Shown in pieces: positions 1 through 12,000 of a DNA stretch of 64,000 nucleotides. The first letter of the stretch is position 1; each line of letters starts with the position of its first letter. Position numbers and translations under genes: made by a program. This stretch comes from Scenedesmus sp. ARA3 (taxonomy: Eukaryota > Chlorophyta > Chlorophyceae > Sphaeropleales > Scenedesmaceae), in assembly GCA_004335835.1 (NCBI GenBank), contig RWJK01001585.1:47748-111747 (forward strand), written 5' to 3'. A model generated the notes under the pieces. That model was not told where the DNA came from, searched no databases, and saw nothing but the letters and a program-made list of their open reading frames with translations.

Positions 1-1460
1 TTTGCGAAGTTGGTGTCACTGCAGCGGCTTGTGGGAGTCACAGTATGATGGAGAAGGCTTCAGGCATTCCATATGGTACGGTAACGCACTTCTTTTGAGT
101 TCAGTTGAACTGCATCAAGTTGATGCAGTGACATAGCAGTGGTCTCAGATGTACCAATGAGTGTTACCTGCAGATCTTTATACAAAGCTGTTTGCACGGT
201 ACAGCCCCTTGAAAGCAGCACACCTGACATCAGTGTTGTAAGCCGCCCTACAGCAGCAGGCTTACAGCAGCAGCCCTGAAATCAACTCATCAACATCACT
301 TACAGCAACATGCTTACGTTATCGCATTAAGGCAACTTACAGAAAGGGTGCTGACGGAAGGTCAGTAAACACTGTTACGTCAGCCGGGCTGACGCAGCCC
401 CCGATTCCAGGGCCTGCCGTAAGCACCGGATACCGTAAGGCGCCTGACGTCAACAGTGTCTTCCGTCATGGGGGTCCTGATCTTTGAACCGAATAAAGGG
501 GGTATGACGTAAGGCGGGAAACCCCCTGTGTCGGGAGTACCAAAATTTCCGACGATCGGTGATCACCTTATAAACGACTGCAGGACGCAGCAGCTGCTGC
601 TGCAGCAGTGTTTATGGGCGCTGTCCAAGCTGCGGCCGGCAAAATCACATCCATGCAGCTGCATCACACCATTGTGATATAATGGATATGTCGACATATC
701 CACTGTATGCAAGAGTGAGATCGAGCACATCCTACATAACGGCAATGCAAACTCTCCAAATCTCCACGAGGCGCCGACTGCTGCAGCAGCGCAGCGTTCA
801 ACCACATTGTATGCTGCAATAGCACGACGGCTGTAGTCACTGGTAGGCACACAACGGCAAGTCCACATACACATTTGTATGCAGTTCAGTTGCAACTGCC
901 ATGCCATATGCAAACTCTCTGCCAACAACTTGCGCCAAGGAGGGATTGTATGCAGTGGTTGTGTAATGATATGCCATGTTGCAGGCATTAACACTGAGTG
1001 CTTGAACATCAACACCCATCAGCTGCCAGGGGCAGCACAGCTGTCTCAAGGCAACGTTGCGTTAACGCGCCAGAATGAACCCTGCATGAGTGGTACACAC
1101 CCATAACTTCACCTTCTGGAAGCGCCATGCACCACAATGGCGGTGCTGTCCACCCTCAATTTCCATCCGGTTCTGGCGTCACTGGCAGAGGCCAGACCCA
1201 CTGCACACTAAGCATGTTGAGCAGACGCAGCACACACCAGGCCATAGCATCTTACCAGGTGGAGTGCAGTGCGCAAAGCACAGGATGATTGCCAGCAGTC
1301 AACACAGCAAGAAGTTCGTGATCAAGTGCTGCTTTGTAGCATGGTGACTGACTCATAAAATGGCGCCTAGCGCAGCACTGTGGTCAAAGCAGGCACAGTG
1401 CATCATGCAGGGTGGCACTACGATAGGTTTCTACCCGCAGCAGTATGTTGAGCTCAGTTT
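1..1460. other. Non-coding stretch, no gene recognised
   Basis: No open frame here shows a recognisable domain, a coding-like composition or splice-consistent exons. The only structure I see is an imperfect inverted repeat near 351-470, listed separately. Small frames around 560-1350 overlap on both strands and look random. Confidence 0.5.
351..470. repeat. Imperfect inverted repeat
   Basis: The arm at about 351-393 (CTGACGGAAG followed by ACACTGTTACGTCAG) is nearly the reverse complement of the arm at about 441-470 (CTGACGTCAACAGTGTCTTCCGTCA read in two parts). The loop is about 50 bases. It could be the remnant of a small foldback element (MITE). No transposase or clear target-site duplication is visible. 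Confidence 0.5.
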
Positions 1461-1464
1461 TTAG

Positions 1465-2150
1465 CCGGTCGCATGCAGGGGTGTGTGAGCCGGCCAACGA
1501 AACACACTGACTTATCACAGACGATGGCTGATAGGGTCAAAGCAGGGCATGGCAATAGCATAGTGGAGTCGCAAAGGTGAATCAGAGTATGCACGCAGGG
1601 AAACAACGCCCACTGCCACATGCTGCAGCCTGTCACATGCAGCGGAGTTTGTGAGCCAGCCAACAGTACACACTAGCATAGCAGAGACAATGGCTGATAC
1701 GGGCAATGCAGAGTCTGGCAATGGCGTAGCAGAGTCCCAAATTTGGGACCTTTAAAGGTGAAACATAATTCGCATGCAAGCAAACAGACGCCAATCGCCA
1801 CACGCTGCAGCCAGTCATGCAGAGGAGTTTGTGAGCCAGCCAACAAAACACACAGGCATAGCAGAGACAACGGCTGATACGGGCAAAGCAGAGTCTGGCA
1901 ATGGCGTAGCAGAGTCGCAAAATTGAATCAGAGTATGCACGCAGGGAAACAACGCCCACTGCCACATGCTGCAGCCTGTCACATGCAGAGATGTCTGTGA
2001 GCCATCCAACAGTACACACCAGCATAGCAGAGGCAACGGCTGATAAGGGGTCAGCAGAGTCTGGCAACAGCATAGCAGAGCCGCAAAGGTGAATCAGAGT
2101 ATGCATGCAGGCACACAAACGCCCACTGCCACACGTTCACGCTGCAGTAA
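1465..2150. repeat. Degenerate tandem repeat, about four copies of 160-180 bp
   Basis: Units begin near 1468, 1636, 1815 and 1980. Each starts with a GCATGCAG-type motif, then GTGAGCCAGCCAAC, a GGCTGATA block, a GTCTGGCAATGGC block, and finally CGCCCACTGCCACA with CTGCAGCC. Copy two carries extra bases. The repeat keeps long minus-strand frames open, but they shift between units and show no domain, so I do not treat it as a gene. Confidence 0.8.
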
Positions 2151-2762
2151 AACCTGTTGGCGTCAACACCAGGGAATTGCATATCATGCTCTGCTGCGGG
2201 TTGACAGTGACAGCCTGTACACACATAACGGAACTGCCAGCTTACAGGTGGCACAACAGCGAAGGAAGCACAACCATGAGCGTGGTTGTAGTGTGCCATG
2301 ACAGCTCATCGTAACCCTAAGGTTGTCAGGCTGGTAACAGCTCTTCAGCTCATGTACACAGACTGCCTGGGCAGCATGCTGCTCGAGCTGCAACTGCACA
2401 CAGCATCTGCACCACATACAACCCGTGGACAGCTGTGTGCTATCACGCATCCCAAACTAACAGTGGCATACAAACAGATGTAACAACCGCTGATGTGGTA
2501 CTGCTGAGTTGTCGGCTCCTGTGCCGCAGGCGACAGCACCATCAGATACATAGAAAACTTGAGTGTAGTGCCGGGGTTTCAAACGATGCAGTCAGTGCTT
2601 ACCGTGGAATGCTTGCGCAGTCTACGCCGACTGACCTGTGACACAAACTCCCTTTGCTGAAGCCGCAGGTTTCGCCAACAACGCACAGGTGGCCCTTGCC
2701 ACGCCGTGGACCGAGCTTGCACCTCAGGGAGCATGTGACAGCAGCTTTCAGCGCGCCGCACT

Positions 2763-5700
2763 TCAGTTGGGCTTATTGCCCATGTACTTGATCACAAACT
2801 CGTAGTTGGTTTTGTCCAATTCAGTCCCAACATCGATCTCTCCTCCACCGGGGAGAGGTTCGCCATGGCTCAACACTGCCCTGACGTAGTTACCCATCGC
2901 TGGTTGACTGGAAGAAAGGACAGCCGGATTCTCCGTGCTCCAGGATCAGGCACTGTGCGCTAGCACCGCGCAGCACCAGGCGCGAGTCCTTTCCATTCCC
3001 GTCGTTGACTATGTCGCAGTTGCCCCAACGGAACGTGCCTCTCCTCTGCGTGTCAGAGGGGTACCTGAAAGTGACACCCAACGTTGTCGCGGCGGCCGGC
3101 AGCAGCTGCAGCTGTCAGCAAACTATCGAGGTGTGGGTGCTCATGCCCAAACAACCATCAAGTGACAGCCCCCCTGGCAAGGGGAGCCCGTCAATCTGCA
3201 CGATGCACTACGCAACCCAGTCCAGAATGCCGGTGCAGGAGTTTGTTTGGCCATTGTGCCTGCCAGTCTTGCAAGATGAGAGTGCAAGGCATGCCTGCTG
3301 AAAGCAGAGTTGCATCAACGCATGAATGGACGGGGAGGTGCTGACACCGCGCAGTCATTTGGCAGCTGAGAGATGCCTGCAAGCATGTCTTGCGCAAGAC
3401 ACCGGCTGCATGCATGCAGCTTCACATGTGCACTGCGCAAAGCTTGCAACCCTCATGTGTTGCAGCCTGCACAGCTATGGTGCACACAACGCGTCATCTT
3501 GCTGAAAGGAAGCAAGCTCAAGCAGCACTGTCAGCTAGTGGGTTACTCACCCGGCCCAGTTGATGATGCCTCCATAGCCAGCTGCGTCCCACCCCAGTCC
3601 CAGGGTGCCAGTCGCACGCGTGTTCTTCATAGTGACCACCAAGATGTCATACCTGCAGCTCAGCAGCAAGCACCGCCATGGTCGCCACACAGCATGGACG
3701 CCCCAGCCCAGTGTATCCCACAAGCAACTTGTCAAGCTCCTGCGGGCCCAGCCTCAAACTCCATGCCACTGCTGCTCAGGGCCCAGCACACAAACCGCAC
3801 ACTGCATGGCTGTTTTGGCATGCTTGTTATGTGCTGGCTGTCATGTTCTGATGTGAAGTTTGAGCTCCTTTTGTTCAGACAGTCGCATTTGTTTGTGTGC
3901 CAGAAAGGTGCAAGTTTGGTCACACATATAAAGCGACGTGCATGCGCATGCTGCTGTCACAGCTATAGCTGCAGCTGGTTGCAAAATGGCTTGTGTGAGA
4001 GACACTGGAAAATGTTCTGACCCTTGTGGCAATGGAAGTGAGTCTTGTAGAGTTGTTGCAAGCTGGAGGTTGTCTGCAGCTGCCCAACATACACAGGATG
4101 CTGCAACAGCAGGCAATGCGCTGCCACAGCACGAGTCAGAAGTGCAAGCCAATGCATGCAAGGTCAAAGTTGGACCCACCAGTATGCCTTCTTGTTATCT
4201 GGCTAGTTTATCCAAGCGTTGAAGTACGTGAAGTAAGAGACATAATTCGTGGCATAAGGGTACCGCCGGGTGCCAGAACTGTCGCGGTAAGTGGCAGGCT
4301 CATAGCGCCAGTTAGATTTGCCCCACTTCTTGGTCTTCCTGTCATAAACGCAGTGTGCTGCTGTCAGCACTGTGTAGTCGCCAATCTGGCTGCCAGAGCA
4401 GGTGCCCCCATTGATGTCCAGCCTCCCTATCGCCGCATATGGGTATTTTGCCTTGAACGTTATCACCTTGTCTGCCGGCACTTGCGCGGGTGTATCATCC
4501 GTCTGTGCTGGCTTTGTGCCAAACGGCACTGGAACACAGCGGCCGCCATCCTGAGCTGCACCCCCTGGAGCTTCAATGCTGCCGGGCGCGGCCATAGGAG
4601 GTGTGCTAGCCATGATCTCAGGTGTTGTTGCGGATGCCAGCCGAGCAGCGGTGTCGCTTGCTTGCTCAATGTACATCAGGTTGTCTTTGGCGGACACGCG
4701 AATGGCTCGCAGGGAATGAGGGCCCGGCAGCGGGCGCTGCAGACTGCGCGTGGGGGCAAATGGAAAAAGGGCAAGCAGCAGAGCAGAGGAACGCTCACAG
4801 CAGGAGCAGCCAGCTGACGTGAAACAAAACTTGCAAACATTGTTGAGGTGACAGTAGTAGTGTACACATGTGACACGCACCTGCAGGCAAAGCGAAGTGT
4901 TGAATTGTCGCAGCCTCAGCACGTGTGTGCAAGGAGTGTGCTGCAGTGCAGCACACTAGGTGCCCCAGCCTCAACCAAGCAGCCGTGCTACCCTTGCCAC
5001 CCCAGTATGGTGTGGCGTGGCCCTATCCACGCATGTGTGAATAGACACGAGTAGTGATTTGCAACAACTTCAAGCATACACTATGCAGGAAGGTGTGCCT
5101 CCTGATGGGGTTGTCATAGCTGGATCCATTGCAGCGTCCGCTAGCAGAAGCAGCCTAAGAGCAGCAGGACAGATGTATGCTGGTGGGGTGTGCAACCACG
5201 TCTGCCACTCACGGCATACTGCTGTCCCTCAGCACAGTGCGCCTTGGCTTGAAGGCAGGGCTGCTGACTGCCCGCCCAATGCAGACAAAGCCGTCACTCT
5301 TGAATCGGTTCATGGCCCTGCTAGAGATCTGCATGGGTGTAGAGGCTGTGGAGGCATCTGGACTTGAGCTGGCCGAGGCAAAGGCAGCTGCATGCAGCAG
5401 GCAGCAGAAGACGCAGCTGCAGCCACAACTGAGCCGCTGCGCAGCATGCTGTCACACGGTGCACAGTTGCACAATGCAGGACTGTCAAAGAAGCGTGGCA
5501 CATACATGCATGCCTCATTGTGATGACCGTGGCAAGCGTCAAAGCTGGTGGTCGATCAGTGCTGTGACGCTGAGCAGTACAGACAACCACTGGCATTGAA
5601 TGGTCACCATCAACTGACAACTGATGCAGCAAACTGGCTCACTCAAGTTTACTCACCCACGACGGCGTCTGTCCCGGACACGCGTCCATGACCGTCTACC

Positions 5701-6260
5701 ACGTCGGGCGTGTGCTTTACAGTCAACTTCTGGCAGTACGCCAGGCAGGCGCCCTGAAGCGTAATGTCGCCTTCAGCGCAGACCGGCGAAGTGGTTGCAG
5801 GGCATCCCTGGTTGCAGTCAAACTCAGGGGGTTCAGAGCCTTGCATAATAACTCTGGCATGTGCCGTGGTGGTTGCGATGGCCATCGCTGCAGAAGCAGG
5901 GGTTGCATCGATGCTTGTGCGTTCAGTGGTTGGTAACCACGAAACAGTGTGTTTCGGAACAAGACATACATGCTTCGCGGCGAAGCCTTTGCCACAACAC
6001 CTTATACAAACATGCTTTCTGCTGAAATACGTGTCCGAACAAGGGCGCCCTGCCGGCATTTGGTTGCTGATGTCGCTCTGGAGCTCTGCCATGCACCTCA
6101 GGCAGTCTCAGCACAAGACACGCTCGTAGACTGTAAAACAGGCTTATTAAAGCTATGTGTCGACGTGAGTTGAATGACGCAGAGCGTCACAGGGCAGGGG
6201 GTGGGCAGGATCCGTGCGCTCACCTGAAAGCAGGATCAGGGCCGGCACGCAAGCAGCCAT
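2763..6260 (-). CDS. Secreted V8/trypsin-like serine protease with N-terminal Kazal domain (frameshifted near the C-terminus)
   Basis: Six phase-consistent exons: 6224-6260, 5657-5887, 5213-5387, 4228-4743, 3551-3652, 2763-3064. The first two encode a signal peptide (MAACVPALILLS, then an Ala-rich stretch). Exon 2 holds a Kazal-like inhibitor domain with the exact spacing C-x7-C-x10-C-x3-C. The protease domain shows GGTCSGSQ and LTAAHC (catalytic His) in exon 4, YDILVV (Asp) in exon 5, and GYPSDTQRRGTF plus HGESGCPFF (Ser) in exon 6, in the order of glutamyl-endopeptidase/V8-like enzymes. The last exon has one base too many. After QSTSDG the frame meets TAA, while the next frame continues NYVRAVLSHG and ends at 2763. 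About 453 residues if the frame is continuous. The exon 4 donor is the least certain junction. Confidence 0.78.
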
Positions 6261-7793
6261 GATGAGTATGCCTCACTAAGTCTACGATTAACTTAGATGT
6301 GAACGAGTGGAGGCCGCGGTATCGGGGTTGTGTGCTTGGCAATCAGGGCAGAGTGTTTCGTTACGGTTATTCGTGAATCAGACGTCACAACCGTAGCCTT
6401 CATCAAAGTGTTTAACCACTCGTTGCAGCTACGAAGTTTGTGACGGGTAACCTGTCCCTAACATGCCACGCCAGCTGTTGCAACGGAAGGTCACACGGTC
6501 AGAGGAAGGCTGGGTGACAGGTCAGGTACTGCAGACTAGTTTGTACGCCGTCTGGTTGAAAGGGTGGCATAACCAAGAGTTCAGTTAATCGTAATATCAA
6601 GTACGTGTTGTCTCTCTGCTGTTGGAGCCAAGTCGAGGTGGTCACATCCTCTCCTCTTCAAGAGGCAGCAGCCCTGCTCCTCCTGCAGGAGTCTTGCTTC
6701 TGATGCGTGAACCTTTCGACTGACGCAATGCCATGCAAGTTAAAAAGTTGAAGCAGCCGTTGGCAAGATGCAATGCATGCCGGTTGATGTGCGGCCATCC
6801 TCACACAAGGATCAAACTGGCCTGGGGAAATTACCACTAGCAGTTACAGTAACACAGGGCAGCAAAACTGCCACACAGAGTCTGCACGAAGATTGCGGCG
6901 TTGTTACAGAGGGTGAGCCAATGCAATCTGGGATGCATGCCTACCTACTGGGCCCCCCTGTGCACGTGTGTTTACCGTCTCACACGTGCCGGGCATCATG
7001 CGACTTGAAAAGCCTGCACATGGCTTGCACCAACAGCCGCACTCGTGAGGTCGATGGCTGATCAGCCTCAGCAAGCCACTCAGCACAGCACCAGCTGCAA
7101 GTCCCACAGTGCGCAAACGCAGAGCGTGCCACATAAGAGACAAGGGGCTTACGGCGCATTCACAGGCTCAGGTGGTCCAAAGGTGCCAAGCAGCACGCAA
7201 AACAACAACAAGCAACAAACAGCTGCTGATAGTAGCCCCATCAAGGCTTTCATAGTGCCGCTTGAAGGGCTGCTACAACTATTCACTGTAACACCACGAT
7301 GAGCATGCAGTAGTGAGTTGATTGCTTCGAAACTGCAGCAACAACAGCGCTTATGCCTGACACCCTGCACACTATAATGTTGGGTAGCTGCCGGAGCAGT
7401 CCTGCCACAGCTGTGGCAGCAGTCCTGCCACGCTGCAGCGCCAGCCAAAAGTGCCTGCACGCACAGTCTACCAAGCATGGCACAGCAAACAGAGAGGGTC
7501 ATGAAAAGGCTCATGCATGTGCAGGACAGCCGTGATGCACACAAGCTACGCCCTGAGCGGCCACTCAGCTGAGCCAGGACGGTTAATAACAGGTATATCC
7601 ATTATCAAATTGATACAGGGCCGTTCTAGCAGCGCGGCACCCAACTGTACACTAAGTGATGTGGCTTGATGACGAAAAAATTTGGCACTGTAGCTGCTGC
7701 TGCAGCAAGCAGGCTTCACCACGCAACCTACATCCAAGACACCTGCCACATATTGCTGAACCAAGGTCTGCCCGCATCAACAACGACCTGACT
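6261..7793. other. Intergenic region, nothing recognised
   Basis: This lies between the protease start and the lipin stop, both on the minus strand, so it should hold the protease promoter and the lipin 3' untranslated region. Short frames at 6768-7302 lack domains and splice support. I see no repeat or RNA gene. Confidence 0.45.
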
Positions 7794-7836
7794 TTAGTGC
7801 TGCGGATGCTGCTGCTGCTGCAGCAACAGCTGAACT

Positions 7837-7867
<31 letters not shown>

Positions 7868-8957
7868 TGCGCTCCATCCGCAGCAGCTCCTCCCCAATGT
7901 CCACGCTGAATGAGGGCCGCCAGTATTGCAGGTCTGCAAACTCCTCGCGCGGTGGGCCAACATCTTCTAGCTCTAACACAGCTGGCAGAGGGCTTGCTGC
8001 TGCTGCTGCCGCTGCCGCTGCTGCCGCAGCCGCCGCAGCTGCTGCTATAGCGGCCGCACTGCCGTTTGCTGTACCATCTGCAACGATCCGCATCGCAGCA
8101 GCTGTCGCAACAGACGCAGCTGCGGCGACTGCGCCACCCTTGCCGCCCACTGCTGCTGCTGCATCCTGCTCTGCTGTGCTGCGTGGAGTGGCTGCACTCT
8201 CGCCAGCTGCTTCAGCAGCTGACTCGCGCTGCCGCTCCCGCGCTGCCACCGCAGCATCCAGCGTCTCCTGCCCCACAATGCCCGCCGCCGCCGCATAATC
8301 CCAGTCGCTGCTCATGCGCCTGCTGCTCACCCGCAGCTTCAGCATGCTGCTGCTGCGGCTGGCTGCTGTTGGCAGCGGCGGGAACAGCTCGTGCACGAGC
8401 TCATTGATGGCTGATAGGCTGGACCAGGTGCTGCTTTGGACCGGGGTGGCTGCCTTTTGGATCTGGCCCCGGGGGTTGATGGTGAAGGTGCGTGACAGCG
8501 GCACACCAACCTCCCTGCGAGTTGGCAGCAGCAGCAGCAGTCGCACATACGTTGTTGAGTGGCCAGCGGCAGCGGTGTTGTAGCAGGGCGTGAAAGAGTA
8601 GCACAGGCAGACAAAGCTACAACAGCAGATGCAGGCGCGCTGCAGGCGCTGCATCGCCAATGCAGCGCAGCGTGCAGTGCAAGCACCCCCCCACGCACAA
8701 GCTGGCACAGCCCACAACGCATTGCGCATGCCACAGCACACATAACAGATCAGCAGATGTCTACATGTGTAAGCTCCTGAGCAGAAGCCCCAGCCGTCTG
8801 AGATTGGTGTGTGCGTGCCGCACCTGTAGGAGACCTCGTCTGTGTCCCTGTTGCCGAAGCCCGCGTAGAAGGGGTTCCACTCCTGGGGGAACAGCGCGCG
8901 GATGTCCTGCAGGCACGCGATCTTGAACTCGTGCGGCCGCCGCACCCAGATCTCCCT

Positions 8958-8990
<33 letters not shown>

Positions 8991-9019
8991 CACGTAGCAG
9001 CAGCAGCAGCAGCACACGT

Positions 9020-9054
<35 letters not shown>

Positions 9055-12000
9055 ACTTTGAGAACCAATGCACCATCAGCCAAGTACAGGCAAACTGCCA
9101 AATTGCTTCTGCGCTGTACGGGCGAGCCCAGCCCACACATGCTGTTGCTGGCGCGTGTCGCACTGTTGCATCCTCGCGCGCACAAGCACGCGTACGCCAT
9201 GCAATACTGCAGCTGGCCGGCACTGTACCAACACAGCGCACCTGTACAGCGAGGGCAGCAGGCCGTGTGGCGAGATGATGACGGGGCCGGGGGGCATTTT
9301 GAAGCCCTCCTGCACCAGGCTGTGCAGGTACTCGCGCGTGATGTTGGCCTGCGCGATGGCCCTGCAGCAGCAGCAGCGGCAGCAGCAGCAGTGAGCGTCA
9401 GCTGCCAGTGATACAGCTGTAGCGGCCACAAATCGGTTTACACGAGTCACAGTCTGCATTGCTGCGCCCTCCAAGCAGGAGCATCACAGGCTTTGAGGGC
9501 ACACCCTCATGCTGCCCCTGCCGTCACCAGCGACATCGAGCACGCTTGCAACCCTGCACAACACCCCAGCCTGTAAGATGGATTAGTCATAAGTGAGTTA
9601 AACACCGGCTGACACCACACCGCCCGCGTGCAGCAGTTCTGTGCACACCTGCTGCTGAGGAACATGATCTGGTAGCCGTTGCCCGCAATGTTGTGAAAGA
9701 GCTGGCTGATGCCCGGGTGGCTCCAGTCCACGCCCAGCGTGGGCAGCACGTGGCCCAGCAGGTCGCTGCGCGTGATGGTGCCGTCCACGTCACTCACCAC
9801 CAGCCGCGTGTCCCAGCGCAGCAGGTAGATGTAGGCAGTGAGGTCGGCAGCGCCAGACGCCCTGCGGCAGGGGCAGCAGGAGGAAGGGCAGCAGCAGCGG
9901 GGTCAGCGAGTGCAGCGTGGGGTGTCAGCCGGCTAGGAGAGCTTGCGAGGGGTTTTGAGCTAGGAGTGAGGTAGACAACTGCCAGGACGTGCGTGCATGT
10001 GCTGCTGCCATGTGACGGTGGCAACTCCCTAGTGGCCGAGGGGTGCCAGCGCAGGTAGCAAACGCAGCAAGACAAGAAGGCCAAAATTCTGGACCGCGCC
10101 GCCAGCCAGTCAATCGAGCTGCCGCCCTGCCCAGCCGCACCTGAAGGTGATGGTGTTGGAGCCGGGGCGCAGCGGCAGCCGCGACAGCTGCTCGCTGGTG
10201 GGAGTGAGCGTCTTGCGGATGATGATGATGTGCTTCTTGCGGCGCCTGCACGCCAAACACAGTCACAACAGCATGCGTCTGATCAGGGCGCAGTGCTTCA
10301 GCCAACAGCAGCAGGGCATATGCAGCATTGGTACGGCACCTGCAACAGTGCATGTCAGCAGCACAAGTATACAAGCACAGCAGCCAGCTGCAGGCCCTAG
10401 TGACGCTGACGTAGCCCACTCACAATGCCCGTGGCGGCGAGCCGCCAACAGTAGACCCAGGCCGTGGCGATCCCCCATCTGCTGCTGCGCCCATCGCAGC
10501 AGGCGCACTGAGGCTGCCAGGCGCATGCTTGTCGAGCCCTGGCGCCGCCTGCTTGCTGCTGCTGCCGTCCTGCAGGTGCCCTCCTGCTGCTGCTGCTGAC
10601 GGCCCCATCAGAGACAGCAGGTTGCTGAAGGAGCCTCCTGCAGGAGTAAGCCCGTTTGCTGCTGCTGCTGCTGTGGCGCTGTGTGTGTTTGGGAGGGAGC
10701 CCGCGGGTGGGGGGCTGCCGCCTAGTGCTAACTGCTTGTTCATGCTGCTGCTGCTGGCTGCGTCGCGCCAGCCTGTGAAGGGCCACAGCCGCCAGCTGCT
10801 GGCGACAGCCTGCGCATGCACGCATAACAGGAGGAATTGATGGGTGCCAGGCGCTTGGCATAGACGAGTTATGCGGCAGTTGTGTGGCAGTTGGGGTCTG
10901 CAGTCTGCAGATGAAGGTGGCTGACGTGACACTGCCTTACCCACACTGCCTGGAGGCAACCGTAGTCAACCTTAGGACACACAAAGGCAGAACAAAATAT
11001 CATCAGAGCTGGCACATCACAGACGCATGCTGGCCACACTGCACACTGCAAGCTGCTCACCTTCTTTGCGGCGCTGCTGTGGTCATCTGCCAGCTTGATG
11101 GGGAAGATGCCCTGGGGGTCCAGCCCCGTGAGGTGCTCCCAGCGCCCACCAAACGCCAGCATGCCAACCACCATGGGCGCAGCAACCTGCAAGGTGCAAG
11201 GATAATCATATTTGTGTGCTGGCATGTGGCATACAGATGTGTGTGTAAGTGCAGGCTGTGCGATCGGGCCCTTGAAACATTTAAAGTAGAACAGCAGGAG
11301 GCATAGCGCAGATGCAGCAAAGGCGTGCTACCCATCGAACCTCCTCACAAAAACCAAAAGTCACTACGCTGAAACGAGAGCAAAGCGCCACACGCCCAAG
11401 CATCCTGGCTTGACCTCTGCGTCCCATAACACCACCACAGAACCACAACAACATAAACCACCACACAAACTCCACCCGTACCTGCCAAGAGTAGAGGCTG
11501 CCGCCGATCTTCACCACCAGGTCAGGGTGCGCCACCAGGCTCACGCCCCGCTCCTCCCACGCCTCCGCACTCAGTCGCTGCGTCTCAAACACCTGCTGCG
11601 CCTCACCCGCTGGCATATCTGCCCGCAGCAGGCTGCCACACAAGCTCAGCTGAAAGCCTGACAGGCCGAGTGCCAACGGCCCGGAGCCTGAGGCTGCAAC
11701 ATCGCCAGGCGTGCGGGCTAAGCGTGAGGCCCGAGGGGTGCCGGCGCCGTCATATGACGTTCCTAGTGCTCCGTGCTCGCTGTCTCCTAGGTAGCCGCTG
11801 TCGACAGCAGGGGAGGCAGCTAAGAACCCGGGGGAGGCAACCAAGGGGCCGGCTGCTGCCGCCGCTGCTGCTGCTGCTGAGGGGCTAGGGCTGGCAGCGG
11901 CAGGAGAGCCAGCTGCTGCTGCTGCTGCTGGTACGGCAACTGGCTGTGAACTGCTGCTGCGGCCTGCGGCAGCTGAGTCGGCTTTACTACTGCTGCTGCT

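Noticed and set aside
1633..2118. Minus-strand repetitive frame of 161 codons with LRAYSDS-like repeats
   Set aside because: Open only because of the tandem repeat. The frame shifts between repeat units and no signal peptide or splice structure supports it.
3373..4020. Plus-strand open frame of 215 codons
   Set aside because: It is antisense to protease exon 5 and its introns, which have matching splice phases and catalytic motifs. The frame has no domain.
8940..9060. Short regular repeats as a possible CRISPR-like array
   Set aside because: They are CAG/CTG microsatellites in an intron of a eukaryotic gene, with no unique spacers of constant length.
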